Origin: Catalimonadaceae bacterium JC749
GTDB taxonomy: Bacteria > Bacteroidota > Bacteroidia > Cytophagales > Cyclobacteriaceae
DNA length: 64,000 nt
Direction: 5' to 3'
Assembly: GCA_021730635.1 (NCBI GenBank)
Contig: JAJNNC010000004.1
Span: 248,001 to 312,000 of the forward strand
In this document: positions 28,536 through 37,555 of the stretch, in pieces
Layout: each line of letters begins with the position of its first letter
Numbering within the stretch: the first letter of the stretch is position 1
Notes under the pieces: model-generated
Databases searched by the model: none
What the model was told of the DNA's origin: nothing
Seen by the model: the letters and a program-made list of their open reading frames with translations, nothing else
Translations under genes and position numbers: made by a program

Positions 28536-29183
28536 ATGTCACTGATTCCTTCGCTTTCCAATCGGGAAAAGATTATTCTTTCTTTTCTGGTGCTGTTGGT
28601 TTTGCTGAACGGCCTGACTATCCTTGTCTCCAGAAATCTTTCCGGATTTTCTTACTCATTTCAGTCCATGCTGGAGGATAGGCTCATTCCTTCTTCAGAT
28701 CTGTCTAAAATCAGGGAAGAATTTTACAAGAACAGGCTTTATCTGGAAGAAATGATTTTCCTGCCTGAGTGGAGGGATTTAAATTTAATGCAGAAAATCC
28801 TGGTCAACAATCAGGAAATCAATCAGATCCTGATGAAATACTCGAAGACGTCCCTGACAAGCATTGAAGCGGCTTCCCTGGAAAAATTCAACCGGCAACT
28901 GGAGGATTACCGCTCCTTAGAGCAGCAGGTTATCAATTTTGTGGAGCACGACAGCCTGGAAAAGGCCCGCCTTCTGTTTCTGGCGCAAAGCATGACGGCC
29001 TTTGAAAATCTGCTGGTGACCATGCGGGATTTAAATAATATTCAGGTGCAGGAGGGAGCCTCCTTGTATCACAAATCAGAAAAAATGGTCAATACCATTC
29101 AAATGATTGCTTATTTCAGTATTGCCTTGGCTTTGATGATCACCGTGAATATGCTGAAAGTATTACGCTTTAGAATCAAGTAA
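28536..29183 (+). CDS. Membrane protein with a four-helix-bundle MCP-type sensor domain, no output domain
   Basis: This 215-residue protein has an N-terminal membrane helix (I-I-L-S-F-L-V-L-L-V-L-L-N-G-L-T, about residues 13-33). About 155 helical residues follow (35-190) with the charge and leucine spacing of the 4HB_MCP ligand-binding bundle. A second membrane helix comes near the end (M-I-A-Y-F-S-I-A-L-A-L-M-I-T-V), then a short basic tail. It lacks any HAMP, kinase or methyl-accepting domain. It is set between parE (13 bases) and parC (12 bases), so it is co-transcribed with topoisomerase IV. The role is unknown; the bundle assignment is by pattern only. Confidence 0.75.
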   Translation: MSLIPSLSNREKIILSFLVLLVLLNGLTILVSRNLSGFSYSFQSMLEDRLIPSSDLSKIREEFYKNRLYLEEMIFLPEWRDLNLMQKILVNNQEINQILMKYSKTSLTSIEAASLEKFNRQLEDYRSLEQQVINFVEHDSLEKARLLFLAQSMTAFENLLVTMRDLNNIQVQEGASLYHKSEKMVNTIQMIAYFSIALALMITVNMLKVLRFRIK

Positions 29184-29195
29184 AAAAAATTGTTG

Positions 29196-31847
29196 ATGGA
29201 TAATAACCCTACAGAAGAACAATCCCAGTTTTATCATGATAATCTGGATGGCATGTACGAGAGCTGGTTTCTCGAGTATGCTTCCTATGTCATCTTAGAA
29301 AGGGCCGTACCTGCCCTGGAAGACGGCTTGAAGCCGGTACAACGCCGGATTCTGCATGCCATGAAAGAGATGGAAGACGGCCGTTATAACAAAGTCGCGA
29401 ATATTATCGGACAGACCATGCAATATCACCCCCACGGTGATGCTTCCATTGCGGAAGCTATTGTCGGGTTGGGGCAAAAAGATCTTCTGATAGACACGCA
29501 GGGTAACTGGGGTGACATTAATACGGGCGATGGTGCAGCGGCTCCCCGATATATTGAGGCACGCCTTTCTAAATTCGCGCTGGATGTGGTCTTTAACCCA
29601 CAAACTACCCACTGGCAGCTGTCATATGATGGCAGGAAGAAAGAACCGGTTGCTTTTCCTGTAAAATTTCCTCTCCTGCTGGCACAGGGGGTAGAAGGGA
29701 TTGCCGTCGGTCTTTCTACCCGTATTCTTCCTCACAATTTTTGTGAGTTGATACAGGGTTGCATCGATACGCTGCGAAACAAAAAAGTAGCGGTTTACCC
29801 TGATTTTCCTACCGGAGGAATGATTGATATTTCCGATTACAATGGAGGAGAAAGAGGGGGGAAAGTGCGTGTCCGGGCTACCATCGAGGAGTTAGACAAA
29901 AAATCATTGGTGATTCGCGATGTGCCCTATGGGGTCACAACCAACAGCCTGATCGATTCTATTATCAAGGCTAATGACAAAGGGAAGATTAAAATCAAAA
30001 GGGTGGTGGATAATACAGCCAAAGATGTTGAGATTATCGTGTATCTGGCACCCAATCAATCTCCCGAGATCACCAAAGATGCCCTTTACAAATTCACGGA
30101 GTGTGAGGTATCCATTTCTCCCAATGCCTGCGTAATTGTATCGGACAAGCCGCAATTCATGAATGTCAATGATTTGCTAAGGGCCAGCACTGAACAGACG
30201 GTAGATTTGCTGACCCGGGAGCTGGAAATCAAAAAACATGAATTGCTGGAGAAAATACTGTTTTCTTCCCTGGAAAAGATATTCATAGAAAACCGCATCT
30301 ACCGGGATATTGAAGAGGCAGAAACCTGGGAAGATGTCATCCGCCGCATCGATAAAGGATTGAAACCCTTTAAAAAAGATTTTTACAGGGCCATCACGGA
30401 AGATGATATCGTGCGTCTGACAGAAATTAAAATCAAACGCATTTCCAAATATGACGGCTTCAAGGCCGACGAACTGCTCAAAAGACTGCAGGAAGAACTG
30501 AAGCAAACAGAGCACGATTTGCTGCATATCAAAGATTATGCAATTCGCTATTACAAAGGTTTGCTGGAAAAATACGGGAAAGGGAAGGAGCGGAAAACAC
30601 AAATCAGGACCTTCGATACCATTCATGCCAGCATTGTGGCTGCCAATAATGAGAAATTGTATGTCAACCGGAAAGATGGGTTCATAGGCTATGGCCTGAA
30701 AAAAGACGAGTTCGTCACCGAATGCTCCGATATTGATGATATTATCGTGTTCCGTCAGGATGGAAAATGCCTGGTGACCCGCATTGCCGAAAAAGTATTT
30801 GTAGGAAAGGATATTCTTCATGTTGACGTATTCCGGAAAAATGACGAAAGGAGGGTCTATAATCTGGTGTATCTGGATGGCAAAACGGGCCGCTCCATGG
30901 CAAAAAGATTCCAGGTTCTGGCGGTTACCCGGGACAAGGAATATGATCTGACTAAGGGGGATTCCGGCTCAAAAATATTGTATTTCACAGCCAATCCGAA
31001 TGCAGAGGCTGAGACCATCACGGTATATCTGTCAGGCAGAGCCAAAGCCAAGAAAAAGGAATTTGACTTTGATTTTGCCACCCTGGATATCAAGGGAAGA
31101 AATTCGCAGGGCAATATCCTGACCCGGTATCCGGTTCGCAAGATTCAGAAAACAGCTGAAGGAGAATCGACATTGGGCGGATTGGATATCTGGTATGATG
31201 AAGTGGTGGGTACCCTCAATACCGACAAAAGGGGCAGGTACCTGGGCACTTTTGAGGGAGATGATAAGTTACTGGCCATCTACAAGGAGGGTAGTTATGA
31301 ACTGAAGGGATATGACCTACTCAACAAATTTGATCCGGCCGATACCCTGGTGGTAGAGAAGTTTCATCCGGAGCGGCCTATCAGCGCTGTGTATTATGAT
31401 GGTAATGCCAAGCAGTATAACGTGAAACGATTTCTGATTGAGACTACTTCTCTGGATAAAAAGTTTAATTTCATCACAGAAGCCAGAAGTTCCCGGTTGT
31501 TACTGGTTACTACCCAGGATCATCCGCAAATTGAGTTAACTTTCCGAAGGGAGGGCAGCAAAAAACATGAGAAAGAGTTTTTTGATCTCGATGTACTGGT
31601 AGATATAAAAGGTTGGAAAGCCCTGGGAAACCGTTTGAGTAAACATGTTGTCAAAGAGGTGTTGTTGATAGGACATCCTTCTCAGGAACCGGTAAAGCAG
31701 GAAAAGAAGAAGGTGAAACCAGAAAAAACGCAACCTAAGTCGCCTTCGCAGGAAGTGAGCGAAGTAGGGGATGAGATCATCTGGGACTTTAGCCATAATG
31801 GAAAAGGGGCTGTTAAATCCAAAAAACAAATGAAGCTGTTTAAATAA
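29196..31847 (+). CDS. parC: DNA topoisomerase IV subunit A
   Basis: An 883-residue DNA-cleaving subunit. The catalytic tyrosine is Tyr119 in A-A-P-R-Y-I-E-A-R-L, and the winged-helix segment includes L-K-P-V-Q-R-R-I-L-H-A-M. A coiled region around residues 360-460 is followed by beta-pinwheel repeats. I see no GyrA-box (Q-R-R-G-G-K-G type) in the C-terminal domain, which fits ParC rather than GyrA. The tail (about 830-883) is lysine-rich and low in complexity. The preferred start is the ATG at 29196; a TTG six bases earlier is also open. Confidence 0.9.
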   Translation: MDNNPTEEQSQFYHDNLDGMYESWFLEYASYVILERAVPALEDGLKPVQRRILHAMKEMEDGRYNKVANIIGQTMQYHPHGDASIAEAIVGLGQKDLLIDTQGNWGDINTGDGAAAPRYIEARLSKFALDVVFNPQTTHWQLSYDGRKKEPVAFPVKFPLLLAQGVEGIAVGLSTRILPHNFCELIQGCIDTLRNKKVAVYPDFPTGGMIDISDYNGGERGGKVRVRATIEELDKKSLVIRDVPYGVTTNSLIDSIIKANDKGKIKIKRVVDNTAKDVEIIVYLAPNQSPEITKDALYKFTECEVSISPNACVIVSDKPQFMNVNDLLRASTEQTVDLLTRELEIKKHELLEKILFSSLEKIFIENRIYRDIEEAETWEDVIRRIDKGLKPFKKDFYRAITEDDIVRLTEIKIKRISKYDGFKADELLKRLQEELKQTEHDLLHIKDYAIRYYKGLLEKYGKGKERKTQIRTFDTIHASIVAANNEKLYVNRKDGFIGYGLKKDEFVTECSDIDDIIVFRQDGKCLVTRIAEKVFVGKDILHVDVFRKNDERRVYNLVYLDGKTGRSMAKRFQVLAVTRDKEYDLTKGDSGSKILYFTANPNAEAETITVYLSGRAKAKKKEFDFDFATLDIKGRNSQGNILTRYPVRKIQKTAEGESTLGGLDIWYDEVVGTLNTDKRGRYLGTFEGDDKLLAIYKEGSYELKGYDLLNKFDPADTLVVEKFHPERPISAVYYDGNAKQYNVKRFLIETTSLDKKFNFITEARSSRLLLVTTQDHPQIELTFRREGSKKHEKEFFDLDVLVDIKGWKALGNRLSKHVVKEVLLIGHPSQEPVKQEKKKVKPEKTQPKSPSQEVSEVGDEIIWDFSHNGKGAVKSKKQMKLFK

Positions 31848-32252
31848 ACAGCTCTTCATCATGTCAGTGATAGCCTTGGTCATAAACGGACCAGGGCTTT
31901 TTGTTTTTGTTCCCTGGTGAAGCCCTTCTTCCTCCTTATTTTTTTGCCTTTCCTCAGATGAATAATACCCTCTCCTGCGCCCCTGTTCTATAGGGAATGG
32001 AAGAGGATGTTGGATAGAAGTAAGCAGGTGTTCAACCTCCAACCTCTATGGAACATTATGCGCAGGTAGAGGGATAAGTTCTTTGTAGCAGGTAAAACGA
32101 TCTGATGATGGGCTTGTCAAAGAGTCGGTTTGAATACTCAAAAAATCTTTAAGTGGATTTTTCATGATCCTTTCCAGAATACCTCCGTAAAAAGCCTGCT
32201 TTCAAACTATGGTAGATAATTTGTAAATTTACTATAGCCATGATCTTTTACT
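31848..32252. other. Intergenic region between parC and the TIR operon
   Basis: No supported gene. An inverted repeat overlaps the parC stop (AGCTGTTTA/TAAACAGCT, about 31834-31853), and a 7-base-pair stem with a long loop (ACCAGGG 31890-31896, CCCTGGT 31912-31918) follows. Neither has a T tail. A possible promoter for the TIR operon lies in the A/T-rich 32210-32240 stretch (TAAATTTA), but no clear -33 is seen. Confidence 0.5.
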
Positions 32253-33491
32253 ATGACAAGCAGGAAAAGGAAAGGATTTATCTCATATGCACATCAGGAT
32301 GAAGTTTATAGTAATTTATTAATCAGAGGGCTGAAAGCTCAATTAAAACATTCTCCCATTATAGACTCTCATCTTTGGACAGATCATTTGATCCCATTGG
32401 GAAGCCATTGGCATCAGGTGATACAAAAGGAAGTAAAAGAATGTGATTTTGCCATTTTGCTGGTCAGTGCCCATTTTTTTGAATCAGAGTATATAGGAGC
32501 ACATGAAATGGCTCAGTTCCTTCAAAGAAATGAAGAAAATGGATTTATATTCTTTCCCATCTATCTGAATTACTGTCGGTTTGATCAATGGCCCGCCCTG
32601 GCAGAGAAACAAATGTTTATGGGAAAGGGAGAAGCGTATGGTCTCCCTGCCAAAGAAGTCATCACCTATGCGGATCTGGTTAGTTTCACTTCAGCGGGTG
32701 TACCCATTCCCAATGCCTTCAGAGAAAAATACCATATGGATTTGGCGGAAAAGTTGGAAACCGCCTTATCACCTCCTCTGGCCAGGGAGGAAACAAAAGG
32801 GCAGGAGTTGACAACATCAAAAAAGAAAGAGGAGGCCCTGAAAAAGAGCTTTTTTCAGCTTTTTGAAAGTAAACGATGGCTATCTACAAATAAAATCATG
32901 CTGCTGGGAGGGTTGGGTATCCTGACCGCTTGCCTTTATATCTTCCTGGGACATGGGTTGCTATTTACCCATAAACCCGGGGAGTTTCCGCTCACCATCT
33001 ACATCCACGGCCCGGCTGGTGTTAGTGATATACTGGATTATGGGGAGGTCAGCGTCCGCCTGGGACAATACCGACTGGCCAAAGAAGAGGTGGATGACCG
33101 TGGTCAGGTTCATTTTGAAGGCATCCCTACTACTTATCTTAACGACTCTGTGCAATTAGAACTTTTATCCAGGCCATATACTATCCTGGAGCAGAGCGCC
33201 TATACTCCGCAGGAAAGTAAGCGGATCACCTTCGTGGTACAACCCACCCACCTACAGCTGCGGGGAACCGTGCTGAACCAGGGACAGCGTATTGCAGGCG
33301 CTATTGTAGATTTTGATAGTGGTACAGCCCTTGACACCACAGATAGTCGGGGCAACTTTCACCTGACGCTTCCAAAAGGGGAAGGTGATTTTGCTGACGT
33401 AAGCATCACCTATCAGGGTAAAGAAAGGTTCCGCAGGAGGGTTACCTTGAGTGAAAAACAACTACTAACATTAACACTGGATCCTATATGA
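32253..33491 (+). CDS. TIR-domain membrane protein with extracytoplasmic beta-sandwich
   Basis: A 412-residue protein. Residues 5-150 form a bacterial TIR domain: G-F-I-S-Y-A-H-Q-D (first strand and loop), L-W-T-D (residues 41-44), and D-F-A-I-L-L-V-S. The helix S-E-Y-I-G-A-H-E-M (78-86) places Glu85 where TIR NADases have their catalytic glutamate. A charged linker leads to one membrane helix (about 213-235: I-M-L-L-G-G-L-G-I-L-T-A-C-L-Y-I-F-L-G). Residues 245-412 look like one or two Ig-like/carboxypeptidase-regulatory folds (L-R-G-T-V-L-N-Q-G-Q-R-I-A-G-A ... D-S-R-G-N-F). TIR is predicted in the cytosol and the sandwich in the periplasm. Its stop overlaps the next start by four bases (ATGA). 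Confidence 0.85.
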   Translation: MTSRKRKGFISYAHQDEVYSNLLIRGLKAQLKHSPIIDSHLWTDHLIPLGSHWHQVIQKEVKECDFAILLVSAHFFESEYIGAHEMAQFLQRNEENGFIFFPIYLNYCRFDQWPALAEKQMFMGKGEAYGLPAKEVITYADLVSFTSAGVPIPNAFREKYHMDLAEKLETALSPPLAREETKGQELTTSKKKEEALKKSFFQLFESKRWLSTNKIMLLGGLGILTACLYIFLGHGLLFTHKPGEFPLTIYIHGPAGVSDILDYGEVSVRLGQYRLAKEEVDDRGQVHFEGIPTTYLNDSVQLELLSRPYTILEQSAYTPQESKRITFVVQPTHLQLRGTVLNQGQRIAGAIVDFDSGTALDTTDSRGNFHLTLPKGEGDFADVSITYQGKERFRRRVTLSEKQLLTLTLDPI

Positions 33492-34495
33492 AAACAATAG
33501 TAATATTGATATGGGTCTTTGGGTGCTATGGGCTTTTTGCCCAGGACAATACCTTTCAGATCAGCATACAGATCATAGATCAGGAAACCAAAAAAGGGGT
33601 CGCTGACGTAGGGATGAGTCTGCTCAACCTAGGCGCAGGTACCACAGACAAAGACGGGATGGTGCGAATACCGATTCCACAAGGGACAGAAACCGTAGAA
33701 TTACAAATTGCTAAGGGCTTTGAGATTGTAAATCCTCCCGGCCCGAGGTTGCCCGTACCAGGGAGTACCAATGCGATCTTACAATTTTGGGTAAAAACGG
33801 TCTTTCTAGAAGATATGAAGACAAAAATAGACAGATTGTTAACGGAAAAACGGGAGCTGGAAGGATTAACGGAAAGCCTGAAAACGGAAAATGACCTGCT
33901 TCTGGAGAAGAATAAACACTTAACTTCAGCCCAAACCTCTCTTCAGGATTCTATTCGTCAAATCACGCTTCGAATAGATTCCCTGCAACATAAATTACAG
34001 ACGGTCGGGCGAGAAATTACTGTATATAAACTGGCTATATTCGACAGAATATCAAGGAATTATCACCAGTTTCTCAATGCAATGCTTGATATGGAGATGT
34101 CTTTACGAAATGTTTCCCAGGCTTTCATTCAGGAAGCAGCCCTGCGCCAATTCAACCGACAGGTTGAAAACTTGAATCAGGCCAGAAATGGTATGCATGA
34201 AAACCACCTCTCTTACATAGAAGCAGTAGAAAAATACTGGGACAAGAATACTTCTCTCACATTAAAGAGCCTTTATGACCAGGCATTGCTCAATACGTAT
34301 GGGAAAGTCATCCTGCCATTAAATGAGAAACTGATTGCACGATTGAATGAGGCCTGGAATGGTCATAAACCCAGAATCCTGGTGCAGCGGAAGGCTGTAA
34401 AGAGTACTGAAAAAGCTTTGGTGGGACTTCACCAGGAGTTGGAAGACTTGCAGTTAATTGCCAACGAATTGATGGTCTTACTAAAGGAAACATGA
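33488..34495 (+). CDS. Secreted coiled-coil protein of the TIR operon
   Basis: This 335-residue protein has a signal peptide (residues 1-18, ending G-L-F-A-Q). Next is a carboxypeptidase-regulatory-like beta-sandwich (about 22-105, with K-K-G-V-A-D-V-G-M-S and T-T-D-K-D-G-M-V). A coiled coil follows (about 108-170: T-E-K-R-E-L-E-G-L, E-N-D-L-L-L-E-K-N), then a long helical region to the end. It is probably periplasmic and elongated. It overlaps its neighbours by ATGA on both sides, so all three proteins are made from one message in a fixed ratio. I do not recognise a named family for the helical part. Confidence 0.78.
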   Translation: MKTIVILIWVFGCYGLFAQDNTFQISIQIIDQETKKGVADVGMSLLNLGAGTTDKDGMVRIPIPQGTETVELQIAKGFEIVNPPGPRLPVPGSTNAILQFWVKTVFLEDMKTKIDRLLTEKRELEGLTESLKTENDLLLEKNKHLTSAQTSLQDSIRQITLRIDSLQHKLQTVGREITVYKLAIFDRISRNYHQFLNAMLDMEMSLRNVSQAFIQEAALRQFNRQVENLNQARNGMHENHLSYIEAVEKYWDKNTSLTLKSLYDQALLNTYGKVILPLNEKLIARLNEAWNGHKPRILVQRKAVKSTEKALVGLHQELEDLQLIANELMVLLKET

Positions 34496-35838
34496 AGACG
34501 CCAACCATAGCCTGGGGTCGTCCTCTTCTGCTTATCTCCATGGCTTGCCTTGTTTGGGTGGGGAGTTGTAAAGAGGATAAAACAGACCCTGATCCTATAC
34601 CTGGCTTTACAATCCAGAATGATGGCTGCGAAGCGCCCTGCACAGTAAGTTTCTTCAATACCTCTATGCATGCCACTGCCTTTCAGTGGAACTTCGGTGA
34701 TGGCCAAACTTCCAGTGAAAGGAATCCTGAGCATGCATATACGGCTGCGGGAGCCTATACTGTCGTCCTGACGGCGACATCCCCGGCAGGAGTCAGTGCC
34801 AATACCAGTCAGGAAGTAAACATTCGAGCACCTGGAGCCCCTTTGGCTAGTTTTGAAGCTGACCCAACGGAATGCTTAACCCCTTGCACAGTGACGTTCA
34901 CAAACAACTCACAGGGAGAAATTGATGCCTATGCATGGGATTTTGGGGATGGCACTTTTTCTCAGGAGAAAAATCCACCAGCGCATGTCTACCCAAATCA
35001 GGGAGAATACATTGTGACCTTGACCGTGACCGGTCCGGGAGGAGAACACAGCGATAGTGATCCTGTCTTAGTGAGTACGCCTATCTCCCTGGAAGGAATC
35101 TTTCCCAATAGCAACCCCATAGGAGGGCCTGTGCTCATCCTTGGCGAAGGCTTTACGGAGGACACTGAAATATTTTTTAATAATGTGAAAGCCAATATAG
35201 AAGAACAGGCTGATACTTATCTTACTACCAAAGTACCCCAAGGGATTGGGTTGGGTACGAAGACGGTAAGGGTAGAAAAAGGGATTGAGTCTCAAGAGAT
35301 AGCCTTTGATGTGCTGTCGACTTTTCCGGTCGATCTTCCCATCAGCCCTCCATCTATCGTCATTCCCGCTACAGGTCTATTGATCCCTATCAACTATACG
35401 CTTGAAAGCATAGACAGGATCAGGGTGATGAATGTGTATGACCCGACCCATCGGATAGATCTGATTCTCAGGGTAGATGATATCTATGTGGGAGATACGG
35501 TTTCCAATGAAAAGATAGCCATTCAGGGCACCACATATACTTCCCCGGTAACGTTTGAAGGAGCAGCCTATTTTAGTCTCAGCAACTGTCAGAATCCTGA
35601 AGTACCCTCCATGGAAATCCTGCGGTCAAGTGCTACTCCTGCCGGACATCCCTTCCAGGAGGACCAGCTATCGGGTGCGTTTATCACGATAGGAAATTTT
35701 GAATTCCCTGATAATTTCCCTGAGTCTGTAGAGACTACCCGTAATTTTCTGTTGATGACTTCCACAGTTACCGGCAGGCAATATTTGTTTGTTGTGATTT
35801 GCGCTGATTTTTTCTGTGAAGATGAACTGTGCGGCTAA
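34492..35838 (+). CDS. Surface lipoprotein with two PKD domains and an IPT/TIG-like domain
   Basis: A 448-residue protein with a lipoprotein signal peptide: hydrophobic helix, then lipobox V-G-S-C with Cys27. Two PKD domains follow (about 35-110 and 120-195), each with the hallmark A-W/F-Q-W-N/D-F-G-D-G and ending T-V-x-L-T-A/V. Each is preceded by a C-x3-P-C pair (E-A-P-C, L-T-P-C) likely to form a disulphide. Residues about 200-275 resemble an IPT/TIG fold (G-I-F-P-N-S-N-P-I-G-G-P-V-L-I-L-G-E-G-F). The C-terminal 170 residues are unassigned. PKD domains usually mediate binding outside the cell. It is the third gene of the TIR operon. Confidence 0.82.
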   Translation: MKTPTIAWGRPLLLISMACLVWVGSCKEDKTDPDPIPGFTIQNDGCEAPCTVSFFNTSMHATAFQWNFGDGQTSSERNPEHAYTAAGAYTVVLTATSPAGVSANTSQEVNIRAPGAPLASFEADPTECLTPCTVTFTNNSQGEIDAYAWDFGDGTFSQEKNPPAHVYPNQGEYIVTLTVTGPGGEHSDSDPVLVSTPISLEGIFPNSNPIGGPVLILGEGFTEDTEIFFNNVKANIEEQADTYLTTKVPQGIGLGTKTVRVEKGIESQEIAFDVLSTFPVDLPISPPSIVIPATGLLIPINYTLESIDRIRVMNVYDPTHRIDLILRVDDIYVGDTVSNEKIAIQGTTYTSPVTFEGAAYFSLSNCQNPEVPSMEILRSSATPAGHPFQEDQLSGAFITIGNFEFPDNFPESVETTRNFLLMTSTVTGRQYLFVVICADFFCEDELCG

Positions 35839-35885
35839 AGACGTTAAAGAGAGGTGGGATCATTCCTTCGTTTTTTGACAACTTG

Positions 35886-36917
35886 TTAAGGGGGGATAGC
35901 CCCGGCGGATTGTCTGAGTGATTTCGGAATCCAGTGGTACCGTACACCCAGGCTTATACCATACCAGCTTCTGGCGACCACTTCACTGGAAGCACTCTCA
36001 GAACCATAAGCGACTGGCTGTTGTGCCCAAAGCGTGAGGCCCCACCGAGGTTCTAACTGGGCAAGCAGACCCAGGCCCACTTGTAACTCAAATGATCTTT
36101 TCACAAGCCATTCTTCTCCCCGGGTGTTGTCGTCATAGACGATGGCATAGGACCAGGAGAAAAGCCCATACACTTTGGGATACGCCCTGGCACGAAGGCC
36201 TACTAACTGGGCAGAAGTATAAAAAAATAGAGGAAAACTAAAAGTGTTATTCTGAAAATCGTCATTCTTCAAGAAAACGGAAACATCCGTTTGAACAAAA
36301 GCATAGAGCCATGGGCGAAAACGTTGGTAGAATGTCATCTGCCCCAGCAACTGGGTACGATCTCTTCCATACAGCTGTCGGGTTGTCAAATCTTTGCTCA
36401 ATCCGAATACAGCAGACCCTTGTACGGATAATTCAGGCAGAAAGACAAAAGGCATCCACCGTATTCTGGGCCCTATGGCCGAAATACTACGCTGGCTTTG
36501 GCCACTGCTCTGTTGATTCCCCAACACACGGAGGGGAGAACTGTGGATATCCTCGTCTGTCCGTAAGTGCGTGGCATAAAGGTCTAAGCCAAGGTTAAGT
36601 CTTCGGCCGGCAGGTAACCCATATTGAAGCTGGAGCCTCTGTTCCAGACGGGTCGATTGAAAAAAACTGATCGTCGTATCCGGATTACCAGAGAATGAAG
36701 TTTTGGTGATTCTGATATTCTTTATATCCCTGGTTGTCAGAAAATTAAATAGATTAACTTCCCATTGACGTTCACCAACCAGCATGGCAGACAAAGAAGG
36801 GCTCACGATCATTTCTTGCTCTTTTGTCTCAAGTAGAACGGTTTGTAGGGTAGAATCCGTTTGCGCCATGAGCCAAGCAGGCAGGAAAAGTATAAAAAGC
36901 ATTGGATATTTTGTCAT
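35886..36917 (-). CDS. Predicted outer-membrane beta-barrel protein
   Basis: A 343-residue protein from the ATG at 36915-36917, with a signal peptide M-T-K-Y-P-M-L-F-I-L-F-L-P-A-W-L-M-A-Q. Amphipathic strands alternate with R/D-rich turns across the whole length (for example L-N-L-G-L-D-L-Y-A-T and W-Y-G-I-S-L-G-V-R-Y), as in porin-like barrels. I know no specific family. Its stop faces that of the PKD lipoprotein gene across 47 bases, so it may be a partner on its own promoter. A longer frame to 37001 would add 28 residues before the signal peptide and is rejected. Confidence 0.7.
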   Translation of the reverse strand: MTKYPMLFILFLPAWLMAQTDSTLQTVLLETKEQEMIVSPSLSAMLVGERQWEVNLFNFLTTRDIKNIRITKTSFSGNPDTTISFFQSTRLEQRLQLQYGLPAGRRLNLGLDLYATHLRTDEDIHSSPLRVLGNQQSSGQSQRSISAIGPRIRWMPFVFLPELSVQGSAVFGLSKDLTTRQLYGRDRTQLLGQMTFYQRFRPWLYAFVQTDVSVFLKNDDFQNNTFSFPLFFYTSAQLVGLRARAYPKVYGLFSWSYAIVYDDNTRGEEWLVKRSFELQVGLGLLAQLEPRWGLTLWAQQPVAYGSESASSEVVARSWYGISLGVRYHWIPKSLRQSAGAIPP

Positions 36918-37555
36918 GGTCCATGAGTAATTGAAACTCACTTTGCTTTTAGCGATGGTAAAACGGCATGGTTGGCAAAGTTTGTATTGCTGAGGTGCCA
37001 TAGCCTTTTACCAAATCAGATTATCGTGCTATCGATCGGGAATCTGCTGATAATCAGTATAAGTCTTATAAAATATTACATAAGGTGCCTGGGATGCTGA
37101 GCATACCTCTCAGGAAAATGCAAGAGCGGTTTCTCTATTACAAATTAAGCATAAACCGGGAATAATGCTACGGAAAAGCGAAAGTCTGGCTGTGCCCTTT
37201 ACTAAAAGAGGCTCCTGTCTCATCTCTGAAAGTACAATGAGGCGGGCCCTTATAAGTTTCGGCTTTTAAGATCAATAGGTCAACGATATGGTAAAACCTA
37301 AAGCACCAAAAACCATGATAAGCGAGTCTTTCTCATAATGAGAGGATATTTCTTTTATAGACTAAACAAACGTTTAAATCTGATTTGCGTAAAGTGTAAA
37401 AAAGAGACAAACAACACTTTGGTAGATGATTTGCTAGATAATGTTGTATTTGAATTGTGCCGGATATGGTAAAAATAGTATAAAAAATGTTTGGAATAAT
37501 TATATCCAAATCTTACCTTGTGGAGAATTATTAAAATCTACTTTTTTTATTTTTT
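36918..37555. other. Long intergenic region between divergent genes
   Basis: No credible coding frame. Two short perfect dyads occur (CTGAT-A-ATCAG at 37047-37057; TCTCAT-A-ATGAGA at 37331-37343). The right half is A/T-rich and carries a promoter-like pair at 37518-37546. Nothing else is recognisable. Confidence 0.5.
37518..37546 (+). promoter_or_regulatory. Candidate promoter of the SAF-domain dehydrogenase gene
   Basis: TTG at 37518-37520 and TACTTTTT at 37539-37546 are 18 bases apart; the last base departs from TAnnTTTG. The start point would fall within about 5 bases of the ATG at 37556, giving an almost leaderless message. Confidence 0.4.

Noticed and set aside
30177-30821. 214-codon frame on the minus strand inside parC
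   Set aside because: Shadow of the parC coding pattern; phenylalanine- and isoleucine-rich with no recognisable domain.
31834-31853. Inverted repeat at the parC stop codon as a terminator
   Set aside because: No T tail follows, the loop is only two bases and it overlaps coding sequence.
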